DNA of 39,043 nucleotides from an uncultured Erysipelotrichaceae bacterium (GCA_910588075.1 CAJUOS010000016.1:1-39043), one strand, 5' to 3'. Counted from the stretch's first letter, positions 8,574 through 16,594 are shown. Made by a program: numbers and translations. The notes: generated from the letters alone by a model not told the origin.

Positions 8574-8658
8574 TTTTTCAGTTTCGGGTATAACCCTTCC
8601 TTTATTGGCAGCACACATGTGTGCTCTCTTTCGCCTGTCAGCTCGCATTGTTTACTTG

Positions 8659-9123
8659 CTACCCTTTAAAAGGGTCTCTTGGATCAAATAATGCCAATTG
8701 TTCTGTCTTTCTATCTACTTCCAATTGATTCGCTATATATTCCTTTATCGCTTTTGTATTTTTCCCTACTGTATCTACATAATATCCTCTACACCAAAAT
8801 TCTCTATTTCGATATGCAAATTTCATGTTTCCAAATCTCTGAAATATCATTAGACTACTTTTTCCTTTTAGATATCCCATAAAACTCGATACACTTAATT
8901 TTGGTGGTATACTTAACAATAAATGTACATGGTCAGGACAAATTTCTCCTTCTATGATTTCTTCTCCCTTCCATGCACACAACTCTCTTATTATATCTCT
9001 TATTTCTGCTCTCTTATCTTCATAAAATACTTTTCTTCTATATTTTGGTGCAAATACAACATGATACTTACAATTCCATTTTGTATGTGCTAAACTATTT
9101 ATGACGTTATTTTGTTCTTTCAA
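8659..9123 (-). CDS. tnpA: IS200/IS605-family transposase TnpA (Y1 HUH)
   Basis: A 154-residue single-strand transposase. The metal-binding HUH motif is His65-Val-His67 (CPDHVHLLL) and the nucleophilic tyrosine is Tyr129 in KAIKEYIANQ. The N-terminal HTKWNCKYHVVFAPKYRRKVF is the family signature. The frame is intact and full length, so the element may still be active. Family knowledge: it moves by peel-and-paste of single-stranded DNA, favouring the lagging-strand template. It is a solo tnpA with no accessory gene. Confidence 0.95.
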   Translation of the reverse strand: MKEQNNVINSLAHTKWNCKYHVVFAPKYRRKVFYEDKRAEIRDIIRELCAWKGEEIIEGEICPDHVHLLLSIPPKLSVSSFMGYLKGKSSLMIFQRFGNMKFAYRNREFWCRGYYVDTVGKNTKAIKEYIANQLEVDRKTEQLALFDPRDPFKG

Positions 9124-9213
9124 TTTAATGTCCTCCTATTGTATTATTTTTTTGCAAGCTGGCAGGCTTACAATTAGTTTAGCACAATAGGATTCATCGC
9201 TAAAGCTCTTCAG

Positions 9214-9236
9214 AACCACACGACTATCGTGTGGTT
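9214..9236. repeat. IS200 left-end hairpin
   Basis: AACCACACGA CTA TCGTGTGGTT, a perfect 10-bp stem with a 3-base loop, about 90 bases upstream of the tnpA start. Confidence 0.75.
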
Positions 9237-9248
9237 TTCTTAGACAAC

Positions 9249-9280
9249 AAAGGAACAACCCTAATATAGATTGTTCCTTT
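9249..9280. terminator. Possible terminator of the LRR protein gene
   Basis: AAAGGAACAA / TTGTTCCTTT, a perfect 10-bp inverted repeat with a 12-base loop, between the IS element and the end of the LRR gene. T-runs are short on both sides, so termination strength is uncertain. Confidence 0.45.
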
Positions 9281-9323
9281 CTATTTCATTTATTTGTCAA
9301 TTTCAAATAGATCCCTAAATTAT

Positions 9324-11087
9324 TTAATTAGCCTTTCTTACTTTATTTATATAAATAAATATAATTAAACTTCCTATAATTATTTCTAACCATATCATAA
9401 TATTTATTGTGTCTTCTGTTTTAACATTTTTTATTACTGGTATTTCTTTATCTTTATGTATTAAAGAATGAGATTTGCTATTTTCTTCATCTTCAGATCT
9501 ATTTATTTCACTATCCTTGACTGTAACTATACAAATTGCAATCAATCCATGATTTGTTTTTACTGTAATATTAGCTTGTCCTGTTGAAAGTGCTGTAATT
9601 CTACCTTTTGAATCAACTTCTACAATATTAGAATCACTTGAATGCCAACTTAAAACTTTACTATCTGTTGTATCACTAGGATGAATATCTGCAATCAATG
9701 TGTATGTATTTCCTTTATCCAAAGTAAGAATTGTTTGATTTAAACTTATGGAAGTTATTGGAATATTCACAATTGAATCTACAACTGTAATAGAACATTG
9801 TGCTTCTTTTCCATTACTTGTCTTAACTGTAATAATAGCTTCCCCCTTTGATAATGCTATAACTTTACCATTAGAGTCGACTTTTACAATATTCGAATCA
9901 CTTGAAGTCCATACTAACACTTTATCTGTAACATCATTTGGCGTAATTGTTGCTACTAATATTGAACTTTCTCCTGTATGTAATGACAAAGATGTTTTAT
10001 CTATTTGAACTGTTGAAGCTGGTACTGTTATGATTTCATATGGAATACTATTCTCTTTAGCATACTTTAATCCATAAGAGTTTGGATAAACTTTTAAAGT
10101 TAATTGAGTACATTCATTAAAAACATCCTCTCCTATACTTGTCACACTTTTAGGGATAATTAAACTTGCTAAGTTACTACAACTATCAAATGCACCTTCT
10201 CCTATGTTTTCAACATCATCAGGAATGGTTATATTTTGTAAACTTGTGCAATCACTAAATGTGTAATCTTGTATATTTTTTATATTTCCTAAAATAGTAA
10301 CATCTACAAGACTCTCACAACCACTAAAAGCACTTTCTCCTATATTTGCTACACCATCAGGAATTGTAATATTCTTTAAACTTGTACAACCACTAAATGT
10401 ATAATCTGATATACTTTTTATATTTCCTAAAATAGTAACATCTATAAGACCCTCACAATCACTAAATGCATATTCACCTATACTTGTCACACTTTCAGGA
10501 ATTATTATTTCTTTTAAATCTGTACATTCATTAAAAGCATAATCCCCTAATTTTGTCACACTATTTGGAATAGTTATATTTTTTAAACTACTACAACAAT
10601 CAAACGCGCCTTCTTCAATATGAGTCACACTATTTGAAATAGTAACACTCTCAAGGCTACTGCATTCACTAAATGTATACTCTAATATACATTTAATCTT
10701 TTCTGGAATTTTTATACTTATTAAACTGCTACAATTATAGAAGGCAAAATCTCCTATACTTGTTACACTTTTTGGGATTGATATATTTTCTAAACTTGTA
10801 CAATCACTAAATGCAGAACTTCCTATACTTTTAATACCATTAGGAATTTTGATAGTTGTTAAAGTATCACAACAATAAAATGCATCTTGCCCTATACTTG
10901 TAACTGATATTCCATCTATTTTTGATGGTACAGTTATACTTGTATCTTCTCCATCATAACCTTGAATTTCAATTGTTCCATTATCTAATAATTCATATTC
11001 AAAATCATCATTTAAAGCATTTACTAAATCAATAGAAATCATTGAAATTGTTATTAATAAAGATAAACATATTTTTATTAATTTCAT
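9324..11087 (-). CDS. BspA-type leucine-rich-repeat surface protein with two Big2 domains
   Basis: A 587-residue exported protein. Residues 1-25 are a signal peptide. From ~55 to ~330 come about twelve LRR_5 (BspA-type) repeats of ~23 residues with the pattern SIGxxAFxxCxSLxxITIPxSVT. Two bacterial Ig-like (Big2) domains follow (~355-437 and ~441-525, each with WxSSDSNIVxVDSxGxxxAL). A C-terminal helix (IMIWLEIIIGSLIIFIYI, ~553-573) and a basic tail KVRK anchor it in the membrane; no LPxTG motif is seen. Family knowledge: BspA-like proteins bind host matrix or partner bacteria. Residues 205-250 and 251-296 are near-identical, a recent tandem duplication. It stands alone beside the IS200 element. 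Confidence 0.9.
   Translation of the reverse strand: MKLIKICLSLLITISMISIDLVNALNDDFEYELLDNGTIEIQGYDGEDTSITVPSKIDGISVTSIGQDAFYCCDTLTTIKIPNGIKSIGSSAFSDCTSLENISIPKSVTSIGDFAFYNCSSLISIKIPEKIKCILEYTFSECSSLESVTISNSVTHIEEGAFDCCSSLKNITIPNSVTKLGDYAFNECTDLKEIIIPESVTSIGEYAFSDCEGLIDVTILGNIKSISDYTFSGCTSLKNITIPDGVANIGESAFSGCESLVDVTILGNIKNIQDYTFSDCTSLQNITIPDDVENIGEGAFDSCSNLASLIIPKSVTSIGEDVFNECTQLTLKVYPNSYGLKYAKENSIPYEIITVPASTVQIDKTSLSLHTGESSILVATITPNDVTDKVLVWTSSDSNIVKVDSNGKVIALSKGEAIITVKTSNGKEAQCSITVVDSIVNIPITSISLNQTILTLDKGNTYTLIADIHPSDTTDSKVLSWHSSDSNIVEVDSKGRITALSTGQANITVKTNHGLIAICIVTVKDSEINRSEDEENSKSHSLIHKDKEIPVIKNVKTEDTINIMIWLEIIIGSLIIFIYINKVRKAN
10200..10475. repeat. 138-bp tandem duplication inside the LRR gene
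   Basis: 10338-10475 and 10200-10337 are adjacent in-frame copies of the same 138-bp block (46 residues, two LRR units). Both encode DVTILGNIK followed by DYTFSxCTSLxNITIPDxV. Other repeats in the gene are much more diverged. Confidence 0.85.
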
Positions 11088-11287
11088 TTCTTCACCCTCT
11101 TTATATCCATAAAAATAATATCATACATTCCTTTTTAATAAAATAGAAGACTACAAATAACTTATCATAAAACCATTAATATTAATTCTTCTAATAGATT
11201 ATTTTTTAATGTAGCAATAGATAACTGGAAAATCAAAAAACTAATTTTGTAATTTTATTTGTTCTTCTGTAATTAATGAATATTGTA

Positions 11288-12129
11288 TTAATCGTTCTCA
11301 TCTAAGTTTTCTTTATTCATATCTATAACTATTATTTGATGGTTGTCATAAGTTGTATAATAGTATATTCCTTTATCGGTATTACAACATGATGTATAAA
11401 TAGCTATTTCATATTGTTTATCACCAAAATCATAATATCCCCTTTGTTGATCAACTGAATTAAAGATATAAAAAAATTGACTAGCACTTTGTTTTTCACT
11501 ATCTCCAGAAATTGATTCATTTTTATAAATTTTACTCTTATTAATCTAGATTGTGATGATAAATCCCAGGTAGTCCTAATACCCTATTCCACAACTATAT
11601 TGTTTTAACTTTAATCCCTTGGCAAAAATATCTTCTGGTGATTTTGTTGATAAATTCATATAATTATTTAATACAAATATTTGCATATTAAAAGATGGAT
11701 TATTTGTTAAAACTCCTATTGGATTTTCATATATCTTAATCACTTCTTTTACCAATTCTCCTGTTATAAATTCTTTGCTATCTAAAATAATCCAATGTAA
11801 TTGTGTAACTGGTAATTTATCATTAAATGGAATATTTAACAATTTTCTTCACAAGATTTTTTGCACCTTTTAGACTAGCACATTGACTTAAAATCTAAGG
11901 AATAAATTCCTAATCTCTTTCCCTTGACAGCATCATATTACAATGGATAATCTTCTACAATATGTGCTATTCCAATCATAGTATAATGAATATGTATACT
12001 CTCCTCTTTTCTAAAATCAAATTTATTATTTCTTGGTGTTATTATTACCTCATCGCCATAAGATAATTCATAATTTAAAGTTCTTCCAAAATAAAAATCT
12101 TTTGTTTTGTGTATTGCTACTATACACAT
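11288..12129 (-). pseudogene. Decayed bile salt hydrolase / choloylglycine hydrolase (Ntn family)
   Basis: Fragments in three frames line up, in order, with the choloylglycine hydrolase family. The 5' piece (12129-11938) starts MCIVAIHKTKDFYFGRTLNY, keeps the Cys2 nucleophile and ends GIAHIVEDYPL. A TAA then replaces the next codon, and YDAV continues in frame. A segment of roughly 25-30 residues before QCASLKGAK appears deleted. After a frameshift 11842-11576 gives LHWII and GVLTNNPSFN. A shifted piece reads DLSSQSRLIR, and a final piece reads ESISGDSEKQSASQFFY ... GIYYYTTYDNHQ to a stop at 11288. The active-site Asp of FGRxLD is Asn here. The intact enzyme would deconjugate bile acids (or cleave penicillin V); this copy cannot work. 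Confidence 0.88.
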
Positions 12130-12214
12130 AATATTTCTCTTTAAGCATATAATATCTTTTTATTTATTATATCAATTACAACTTATTAAATAAACATATG
12201 TAAATGATAAAAAA

Positions 12215-12241
12215 ACTTATACCTAATAATAGTATAAGTTA
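12215..12241 (-). terminator. Terminator of the broken gene pair upstream
   Basis: On the minus strand AACTTATAC / GTATAAGTT (9 bp, 9-base loop) followed by TTTTTTT. It follows the stop of the DUF2262-like remnant at 12256 and has outlived its genes. Confidence 0.75.
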
Positions 12242-12255
12242 ATAATAATAAAATT

Positions 12256-12366
12256 CATCCAACTATATTTGCATCAATTGCTTCTCTTGAAACATCAATA
12301 TCTATTTCTATTGAATGACACCAGAACATATCATCATTATTATAATATAAAACAAGTTCTCCCCCC
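12256..12366 (-). pseudogene. C-terminal remnant, possibly DUF2262-like
   Basis: The last ~35 codons of a lost gene: GELVLYYNNDDMFWCHSIEI then DIDVSREAIDANIVG and a stop. The DDMFWxHSI pattern recalls small DUF2262/DUF6985-type proteins; that match is from memory and weak. It joins the ATPase remnant at a run of Gs near 12361, which looks like a deletion junction. Confidence 0.4.
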
Positions 12367-12870
12367 TCTAATAATATATTCTATAATTTTTCATAAATCA
12401 ATTTCTCTTGTCATCTTAGGAGTCATATGACTATTACAAATATCTTTTAAAGAAAGTTCTTTAGATAAATCCCCTAGACATCGTATTCATTCTCACTCTG
12501 CTATTCTACCAGCACCACTATGTAAAATACCTTTATGATTAGGAGCCACAGAACCAATTGTCCTTTTTAACTTGTTAGATCAACTCTATATCTTACAGCA
12601 TTCCATAAAGATGTTACCTCTTGCCATTCATCAATTAATCGTGGATTATCACCATCTAATACTATTGATAGACTCATTTCAGCCAATCTTTTATTTCGAA
12701 AGTTACCATTAGGATTTTCTATATAAACCTCACTGTTACAGTGATAAGAAGAATTCCATGTCTTACCCCCCCTCCCCATTTTGATTCTTCTATACCTATT
12801 GTTCCAAATGTAGATAAATATGATTCTATCTGTCTATCAATAATTCGAGATTTATAATCTTTTTGATTTA
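12361..12870 (-). pseudogene. Decayed AAA_14/DUF4143-type ATP-binding protein, N-terminal part
   Basis: The pieces, read on the minus strand, follow this widespread family in order: KSRIIDRQIESYLSTFG, a damaged P-loop (family GPKWCGKTW, here ESKW then GGKTWNSSYH after a frameshift), then RLAEMSLSIVLDGDNPRLID with EWQEV (Walker B region). After another shift come GSVAPNHKGILHSGAGRIA, then RVRMNTMS, LSLKDICNSHMTPKMTREID and KIIEYIIRGG. At least three frameshifts and several stops are present, and the DUF4143 half is gone. Intact members are ATPases of unclear function, common in gut anaerobes and often in variable regions. Confidence 0.8.
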
Positions 12871-13005
12871 TGTTGCATCAACCCATGTTTTTTATATACA
12901 TCATTATTCATTTTATGTACATAACAAAGAGAAATATACTGATAAATAAAAACAAGGAATTTCATTTATGAAAATACTCATTGTTTCTTATTTATTTTAT
13001 TCCAT

Positions 13006-13359
13006 TCAAGCAATATAATTTGCTATTTGTTTAATTAGGTTTATATCAACATTTCCATAGGGAATACGAATAGGTACATTATGTACATCATATTCCTTTA
13101 AATCCTCTTTAAAACTTCTTTATTTACATATTCTTTGAAGCTACAAAATGTATAATATTATGTCCTTTTCAATAAATAGACATACTCCCAAGAAATACGT
13201 TCTTCTGTTTTTGATAATACTTCTTTTAAAGTATTTCTTATAAGAAATAAATCATTTTGTTTTTTTATCTTAAATATATTCATCAATAGTTTTAGGTTTT
13301 ATATTACAATAATGATTTTTATTTTTAAAATCCTTTTTACACTTTGGACATATCCACAT
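13006..13359 (-). pseudogene. Decayed DUF1801-type protein with zinc-ribbon N-terminus
   Basis: Starts MWICPKCKKDFKNKNHYCN then KPKTIDEYI, the N-terminal zinc ribbon and linker seen in one group of DUF1801 (YdhG/'iron chaperone'-like) proteins. TAA follows. Later pieces in other frames read KEVLSKTEERISW, FCSFKEYV and DLKEYDVHNVPIRIPYGN, ending INLIKQIANYIA at a TGA. Several frameshifts separate them. The start lies 10 bases beyond the GNAT stop, so the two once formed an operon. Function of the intact family is not established. Confidence 0.75.
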
Positions 13360-13368
13360 TATATCCGC

Positions 13369-13990
13369 CTACTCTATATCCTTCTCTATATAATGAATTT
13401 TAGAATCATTCCAATATTTCTTGTAAACTCTATTATTATTTCTATCAAGATTTAATTGATACATCCTAAATGTAACCAATATATTTTTTGGTTGTCATTG
13501 TTCTTCATATGAATATTGGTATTTCATGTTTAACTTCTTTATAACTTCACCACTTCGTAAATTTTTAACATCATGTGTAGCTGTAATACAAGGAATACCA
13601 TCATCTTTTAATTACTTAATAACTGGCTTCTGTAACAAGACCTTTATGTCAAAATTCTTTACAAAAACCATAACCAAAATCATAACTTTCATTCATAAAA
13701 ACATTAATATATCCAATAGGAATATTATCTTCTTTTAAACAAATGGCATAATAATATCCTTTTTCTTGTGTATATTTACTTTTAAACTGTTTGATATAAA
13801 ATGTTTTTGCATCTTCCATTGTCTTTAATGGAAACCAAGGTAAAAATATATTCACTTCTTTATCATTATATATTGCTTTTAAATCATTTTCAGTAAGTTT
13901 TCTTAAAATAAGTCTTTTTTCAAGGGTTGAAGAATTTTTATTTTTTATTTTAAAATCTAATTGAAGTAACTTTTTCTTGTTAGGAAGCAT
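13369..13990 (-). pseudogene. Decayed GNAT N-acetyltransferase
   Basis: The open part (13990-13649) has LEKRLILRKLTENDLKAIYN and YYAICLKEDNIPIGYINVF, the N-terminal half of a ribosomal-protein-type GNAT enzyme. It stops at a TGA after GYGFCKEF where relatives have Trp followed by HKG. HKGLVTEASY continues in frame, then a TAA and a frameshift, then DDGIPCITATHDVKNLRSGE, a second TGA at another Trp position (EEQ*QPK), and VTFRMYQLNLDRNNNRVYKK to a TAG at 13369. Two Trp-to-TGA changes plus a frameshift show a dead gene rather than recoding. The real N-terminus is unclear because the frame runs in from the methyltransferase. Confidence 0.82.
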
Positions 13991-14008
13991 ATATTCTAAA
14001 GTTCTTAT

Positions 14009-14560
14009 TCAATCATAATTAATTTGTAACATTGTTTTCTCTAATTCTTGTGCTTCTATTTGATGATGTATCTGATTCAAGTTATCAAACACATGCAAAT
14101 ATGGTGAATTTGATATCCAACAATCTTCGATATTTATTTGTATAATACATGAAACATACTTTGGATAAACATGTTGAATAACCTTCTGAAAACATTCATA
14201 ACCTATATATTCAATGAGTAAATTAGCAATTACTATATCTGCTTTAGATAAATTATGAAAGTTATCTATCAAATTAATACATAAACATTCTAAAACACCT
14301 TTTAATTCAGGATATCTACAATTAACTTCTTCTAAATAAGATGAATTGACATCTATTCCATATACTTTCTTTAATTCACTTTTTAAAATATGTTCAAGAC
14401 CATTTCCACCTTCAATCCCTAATATCATTATATTAGAAACAGGATAAGTATTTAATTGATCTTTCATCATTTCATTCATTGCTTGTAACTGTTTGATAGA
14501 ATCAAGCTTCATATGATTTTCATAATCACTTAATAAAATCTCTTCCCATGGATTCTTCAC
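14009..14560 (-). CDS. Class I SAM methyltransferase, probably C-terminally truncated
   Basis: A 183-residue open frame with the SAM-binding motif SNIMILGIEGGNGLEHI (residues ~42-58), an acidic motif VYGIDVNSSYLEEV and a post-motif DIVIANLLIEYIGYE. It starts with GTG (MKNPWEEILL), preceded by AAAGGTG. It stops at TGA after QINYD, but the same frame then continues IRTLEYMLPNKKKLLQLDFK, which looks like the normal C-terminal strand of the family. The TGA is therefore likely a nonsense mutation removing ~20 residues. The core may still fold, but the neighbours are all dead genes. Substrate unknown. Confidence 0.7.
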   Translation of the reverse strand: MKNPWEEILLSDYENHMKLDSIKQLQAMNEMMKDQLNTYPVSNIMILGIEGGNGLEHILKSELKKVYGIDVNSSYLEEVNCRYPELKGVLECLCINLIDNFHNLSKADIVIANLLIEYIGYECFQKVIQHVYPKYVSCIIQINIEDCWISNSPYLHVFDNLNQIHHQIEAQELEKTMLQINYD

Positions 14561-14644
14561 ACAAAATACACCTTTGCATAAACTTTTTCATAATTTATTA
14601 CATCGTATTTCATTTTTGTTGTATAGTAGAGAACAAATAAAAAA

Positions 14645-14673
14645 GAAGATATCAAGTTATCATTCATATCTTC
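14645..14673 (-). terminator. Terminator of the ammonium transporter gene
   Basis: On the minus strand GAAGATAT / ATATCTTC (8 bp) followed by TTTTTTATTT, 22 bases beyond the stop of the amt-PII gene. Confidence 0.75.
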
Positions 14674-14694
14674 CATCTTTTATTATTTTAAACG

Positions 14695-16380
14695 TTAATC
14701 TTCATAAGATAAAGCTTTTTCTCCTTGTTCTCCTGAAGAAATTCTTAAAACATTTCTTACATCATAAATAAAGATCTTTCCATCTCCCATATGACCAGTA
14801 TAAAGAACTTTTCTTGCTGCATCTACAACTGTTTGTACAGGAACTGAAGAAACAACAATTTCAGCTTTTAACTTAGGTAATAAATCTAAATCAACCTTGG
14901 CTCCTCTATAATAAGAAACATGTCCTTTTTGTACCCCACACCCCATAACTTTAGTAACAGTCATTCCTGTAATACCAATTTCATTCATAGCTGTTTTTAA
15001 AGCATCTAAACGTTCAGGTTTTGTAATCACAACAACCTTAGATATAGAACTTTTTAATATTTCAACTGGAACAGCTTCTTCTAATTTTACTGATGGCATT
15101 GTATCCACATGTACTCCTGAATAAGAAATAGATTCGCTTTCAAACGAAAATCCTGCATAAGCACTTTCTAGTCCATGTTCTAACTTATCTAATCCTTCAA
15201 TTTCTTCTTGAGGTGTAACACGTAAACCAACAGTTTTCTTAATAACTACAAATGTAATGGTCATGGTAATAGTTGTCCATACTCCAATAACTAATAAACC
15301 AATAAGTTGGATAATTAATAAATCTGCTCCACCACCATAGAATAAACCTTGAACTTCTGGCATTGTATCAGTACCACAAGCAAATAAACCTACACAAATT
15401 GTTCCTAAAATACCATTACCCATATGCACAGCAACTGCACCTACAGGATCATCTATTTTTAACTTATAATCCAATAACCATACTATAAATACAACTGTAA
15501 ATCCTGATAAAATACCAATAATTGTAGCCCCCAAAACATTCACTGCATCACAACCAGCTGTAATAGCAACCAATCCAGCTAATGAACCATTTAACGACAT
15601 ACCTACATCAGGTTTCCCGTATTTTACCCATGTAATAATCATAACAGTACAAGTTGCTAGAGCTGGAGCAACTGTTGTTGTTGCAAAAATAGTCGCTAAT
15701 TGTAAACCATTTGTAGCAGCAGCTCCATTAAAGCCATACCATCCAAACCATAATATAAAACACCCTAACGCTCCAATTGTAAGACTATGTCCAGGAATTC
15801 CATTTGGTGATCCATCAGCATTAAATTTACCAATACGAGGTCCTAATAACTTTGCTCCAATTAAAGCAGTCAAACCACCTACATAATGTATAACAGCTGA
15901 ACCAGCAAAATCATGAAATCCCATAGCTGTTAACCAGCCATCAGGTCCCCATACCCAATGTGCCTCAATTGGATAAACAATTAAACTAATAACAAAACTA
16001 TAAATACAATAAGATAAAAACTTTGTACGTTCTGCCATAGCACCTGAAACAATAGTTGCAGCAGTAGCGCAAAAAACTAAATTAAATACAAAACTTGACC
16101 AATCTGTAGAAACAAAATTAAACAAAGGACCATTCAATGGACTTATCCATCCAATAAGACCATTTCCAGCATCAGCTCCACATAAAAAACTATACCCTAA
16201 AATTAAAAATGCCACAGCACCTAAGCAAAAATCCATTAAATTTTTCATTATAATATTACCAGCATTTTTTGCACGAGTAAAACCAGCTTCTACCATTGCA
16301 AACCCAGCTTGCATAAAAAAGACTAGAGCTGCACCAATAAGATACCAAATACTAAAAACTACACTTAAAACTTCTTCCAT
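14695..16380 (-). CDS. amt: Ammonium transporter fused to a PII regulatory domain
   Basis: A 561-residue fusion. Residues 1-~390 are an Amt/Rh channel with about 11 membrane helices; both pore histidines are present (His165 in SAVIHYVGG, His319 in GAVAVHMGNG). After a ~50-residue linker, residues ~447-561 are a full PII (GlnB/GlnK) domain: T-loop QKGHVSYYRG with Tyr491 at the classical uridylylation position, B-loop TGHMGDGKIFIYDV, and C-loop RISSGEQGEKAL. In most bacteria GlnK is separate and plugs the AmtB pore according to ATP/ADP/2-oxoglutarate; here the plug is tethered. AGGGGG precedes the ATG. No separate glnK is adjacent. Role: ammonium uptake with built-in nitrogen control. Confidence 0.95.
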   Translation of the reverse strand: MEEVLSVVFSIWYLIGAALVFFMQAGFAMVEAGFTRAKNAGNIIMKNLMDFCLGAVAFLILGYSFLCGADAGNGLIGWISPLNGPLFNFVSTDWSSFVFNLVFCATAATIVSGAMAERTKFLSYCIYSFVISLIVYPIEAHWVWGPDGWLTAMGFHDFAGSAVIHYVGGLTALIGAKLLGPRIGKFNADGSPNGIPGHSLTIGALGCFILWFGWYGFNGAAATNGLQLATIFATTTVAPALATCTVMIITWVKYGKPDVGMSLNGSLAGLVAITAGCDAVNVLGATIIGILSGFTVVFIVWLLDYKLKIDDPVGAVAVHMGNGILGTICVGLFACGTDTMPEVQGLFYGGGADLLIIQLIGLLVIGVWTTITMTITFVVIKKTVGLRVTPQEEIEGLDKLEHGLESAYAGFSFESESISYSGVHVDTMPSVKLEEAVPVEILKSSISKVVVITKPERLDALKTAMNEIGITGMTVTKVMGCGVQKGHVSYYRGAKVDLDLLPKLKAEIVVSSVPVQTVVDAARKVLYTGHMGDGKIFIYDVRNVLRISSGEQGEKALSYED

Positions 16381-16434
16381 AAAAATTCCCCCTATATATT
16401 TATGAAATTCTATACATCTATGATGTATATGTGA

Positions 16435-16463
16435 ATTATAAACAAGGTTTAATATAGTGTCAA
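16435..16463 (-). promoter_or_regulatory. Consensus promoter of amt-PII
   Basis: A perfect TTGACA (16463-16458) and TATAAT (16440-16435) with a 17-base spacer on the minus strand: a strong housekeeping promoter about 55 bases before the start codon. Confidence 0.88.
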
Positions 16464-16470
16464 TAATTTT

Positions 16471-16486
16471 TTATCATTATTGATAA
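16471..16486. promoter_or_regulatory. Dyad upstream of the amt promoter, possible operator
   Basis: TTATCA TTAT TGATAA, a perfect 6+6 inverted repeat whose edge lies 8 bases upstream of the -35 box. The position suits an activator. It does not match the GlnR/TnrA site, so the binder is unknown. Confidence 0.4.
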
Positions 16487-16564
16487 CTTTTTATTACAAA
16501 CAATAAAATATGTTGTCCTCTACCTCCATCTTTTTATTTTTCATAAATCTGTTATAATAAAAAA

Positions 16565-16581
16565 GAACCACATTGTGATTC
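16565..16581 (-). terminator. Terminator of tRNA-Gln
   Basis: On the minus strand GAATC(ACAATGT)GGTTC, stem extendable inward, followed by TTTTTT, 14 bases beyond the tRNA CCA end. Confidence 0.65.
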
Positions 16582-16594
16582 TATCATTTATATA

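Larger units (their letters stand above)
8540..9245 (-). mobile_element. IS200/IS605-family element (tnpA only)
   Basis: About 0.7 kb, the usual IS200 size. It holds one transposase gene bracketed by subterminal hairpins: CCACCAGC/GCTGGTGG at 8554-8573 (right end, beyond the tnpA stop) and AACCACACGA/TCGTGTGGTT at 9214-9236 (left end, upstream of tnpA). IS200 elements have no terminal inverted repeats; such hairpins are what TnpA recognises in single-stranded DNA. Other foldable pieces are the perfect 16-bp palindrome at 8610-8625 and an imperfect stem at 9151-9172 near the tnpA start that could limit translation. The exact end bases cannot be fixed without an empty site. No tnpB is present. 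Confidence 0.8.

Noticed and set aside
9214..9280. Small CRISPR-like or attachment-site array
   Set aside because: The repeats here are two separate hairpins (IS end and terminator), not direct repeats with spacers.
9748..10008. 86-codon plus-strand frame
   Set aside because: Shadow of the Big2 region of the LRR protein.
11288..14011. TGA read as tryptophan
   Set aside because: Two TGA codons in the GNAT remnant sit where relatives have Trp, but the same genes also carry frameshifts and TAA stops, and intact genes in the window use TGG for Trp and TGA as stop.
16471..16500. GlnR/TnrA operator upstream of amt
   Set aside because: The dyad is TTATCA/TGATAA and does not fit TGTNAN7TNACA.
16553..16558. 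TATAAT on the plus strand as the gltX promoter
   Set aside because: No -35 box at proper distance; the bases are the complement of the tRNA-Gln terminator T-run.
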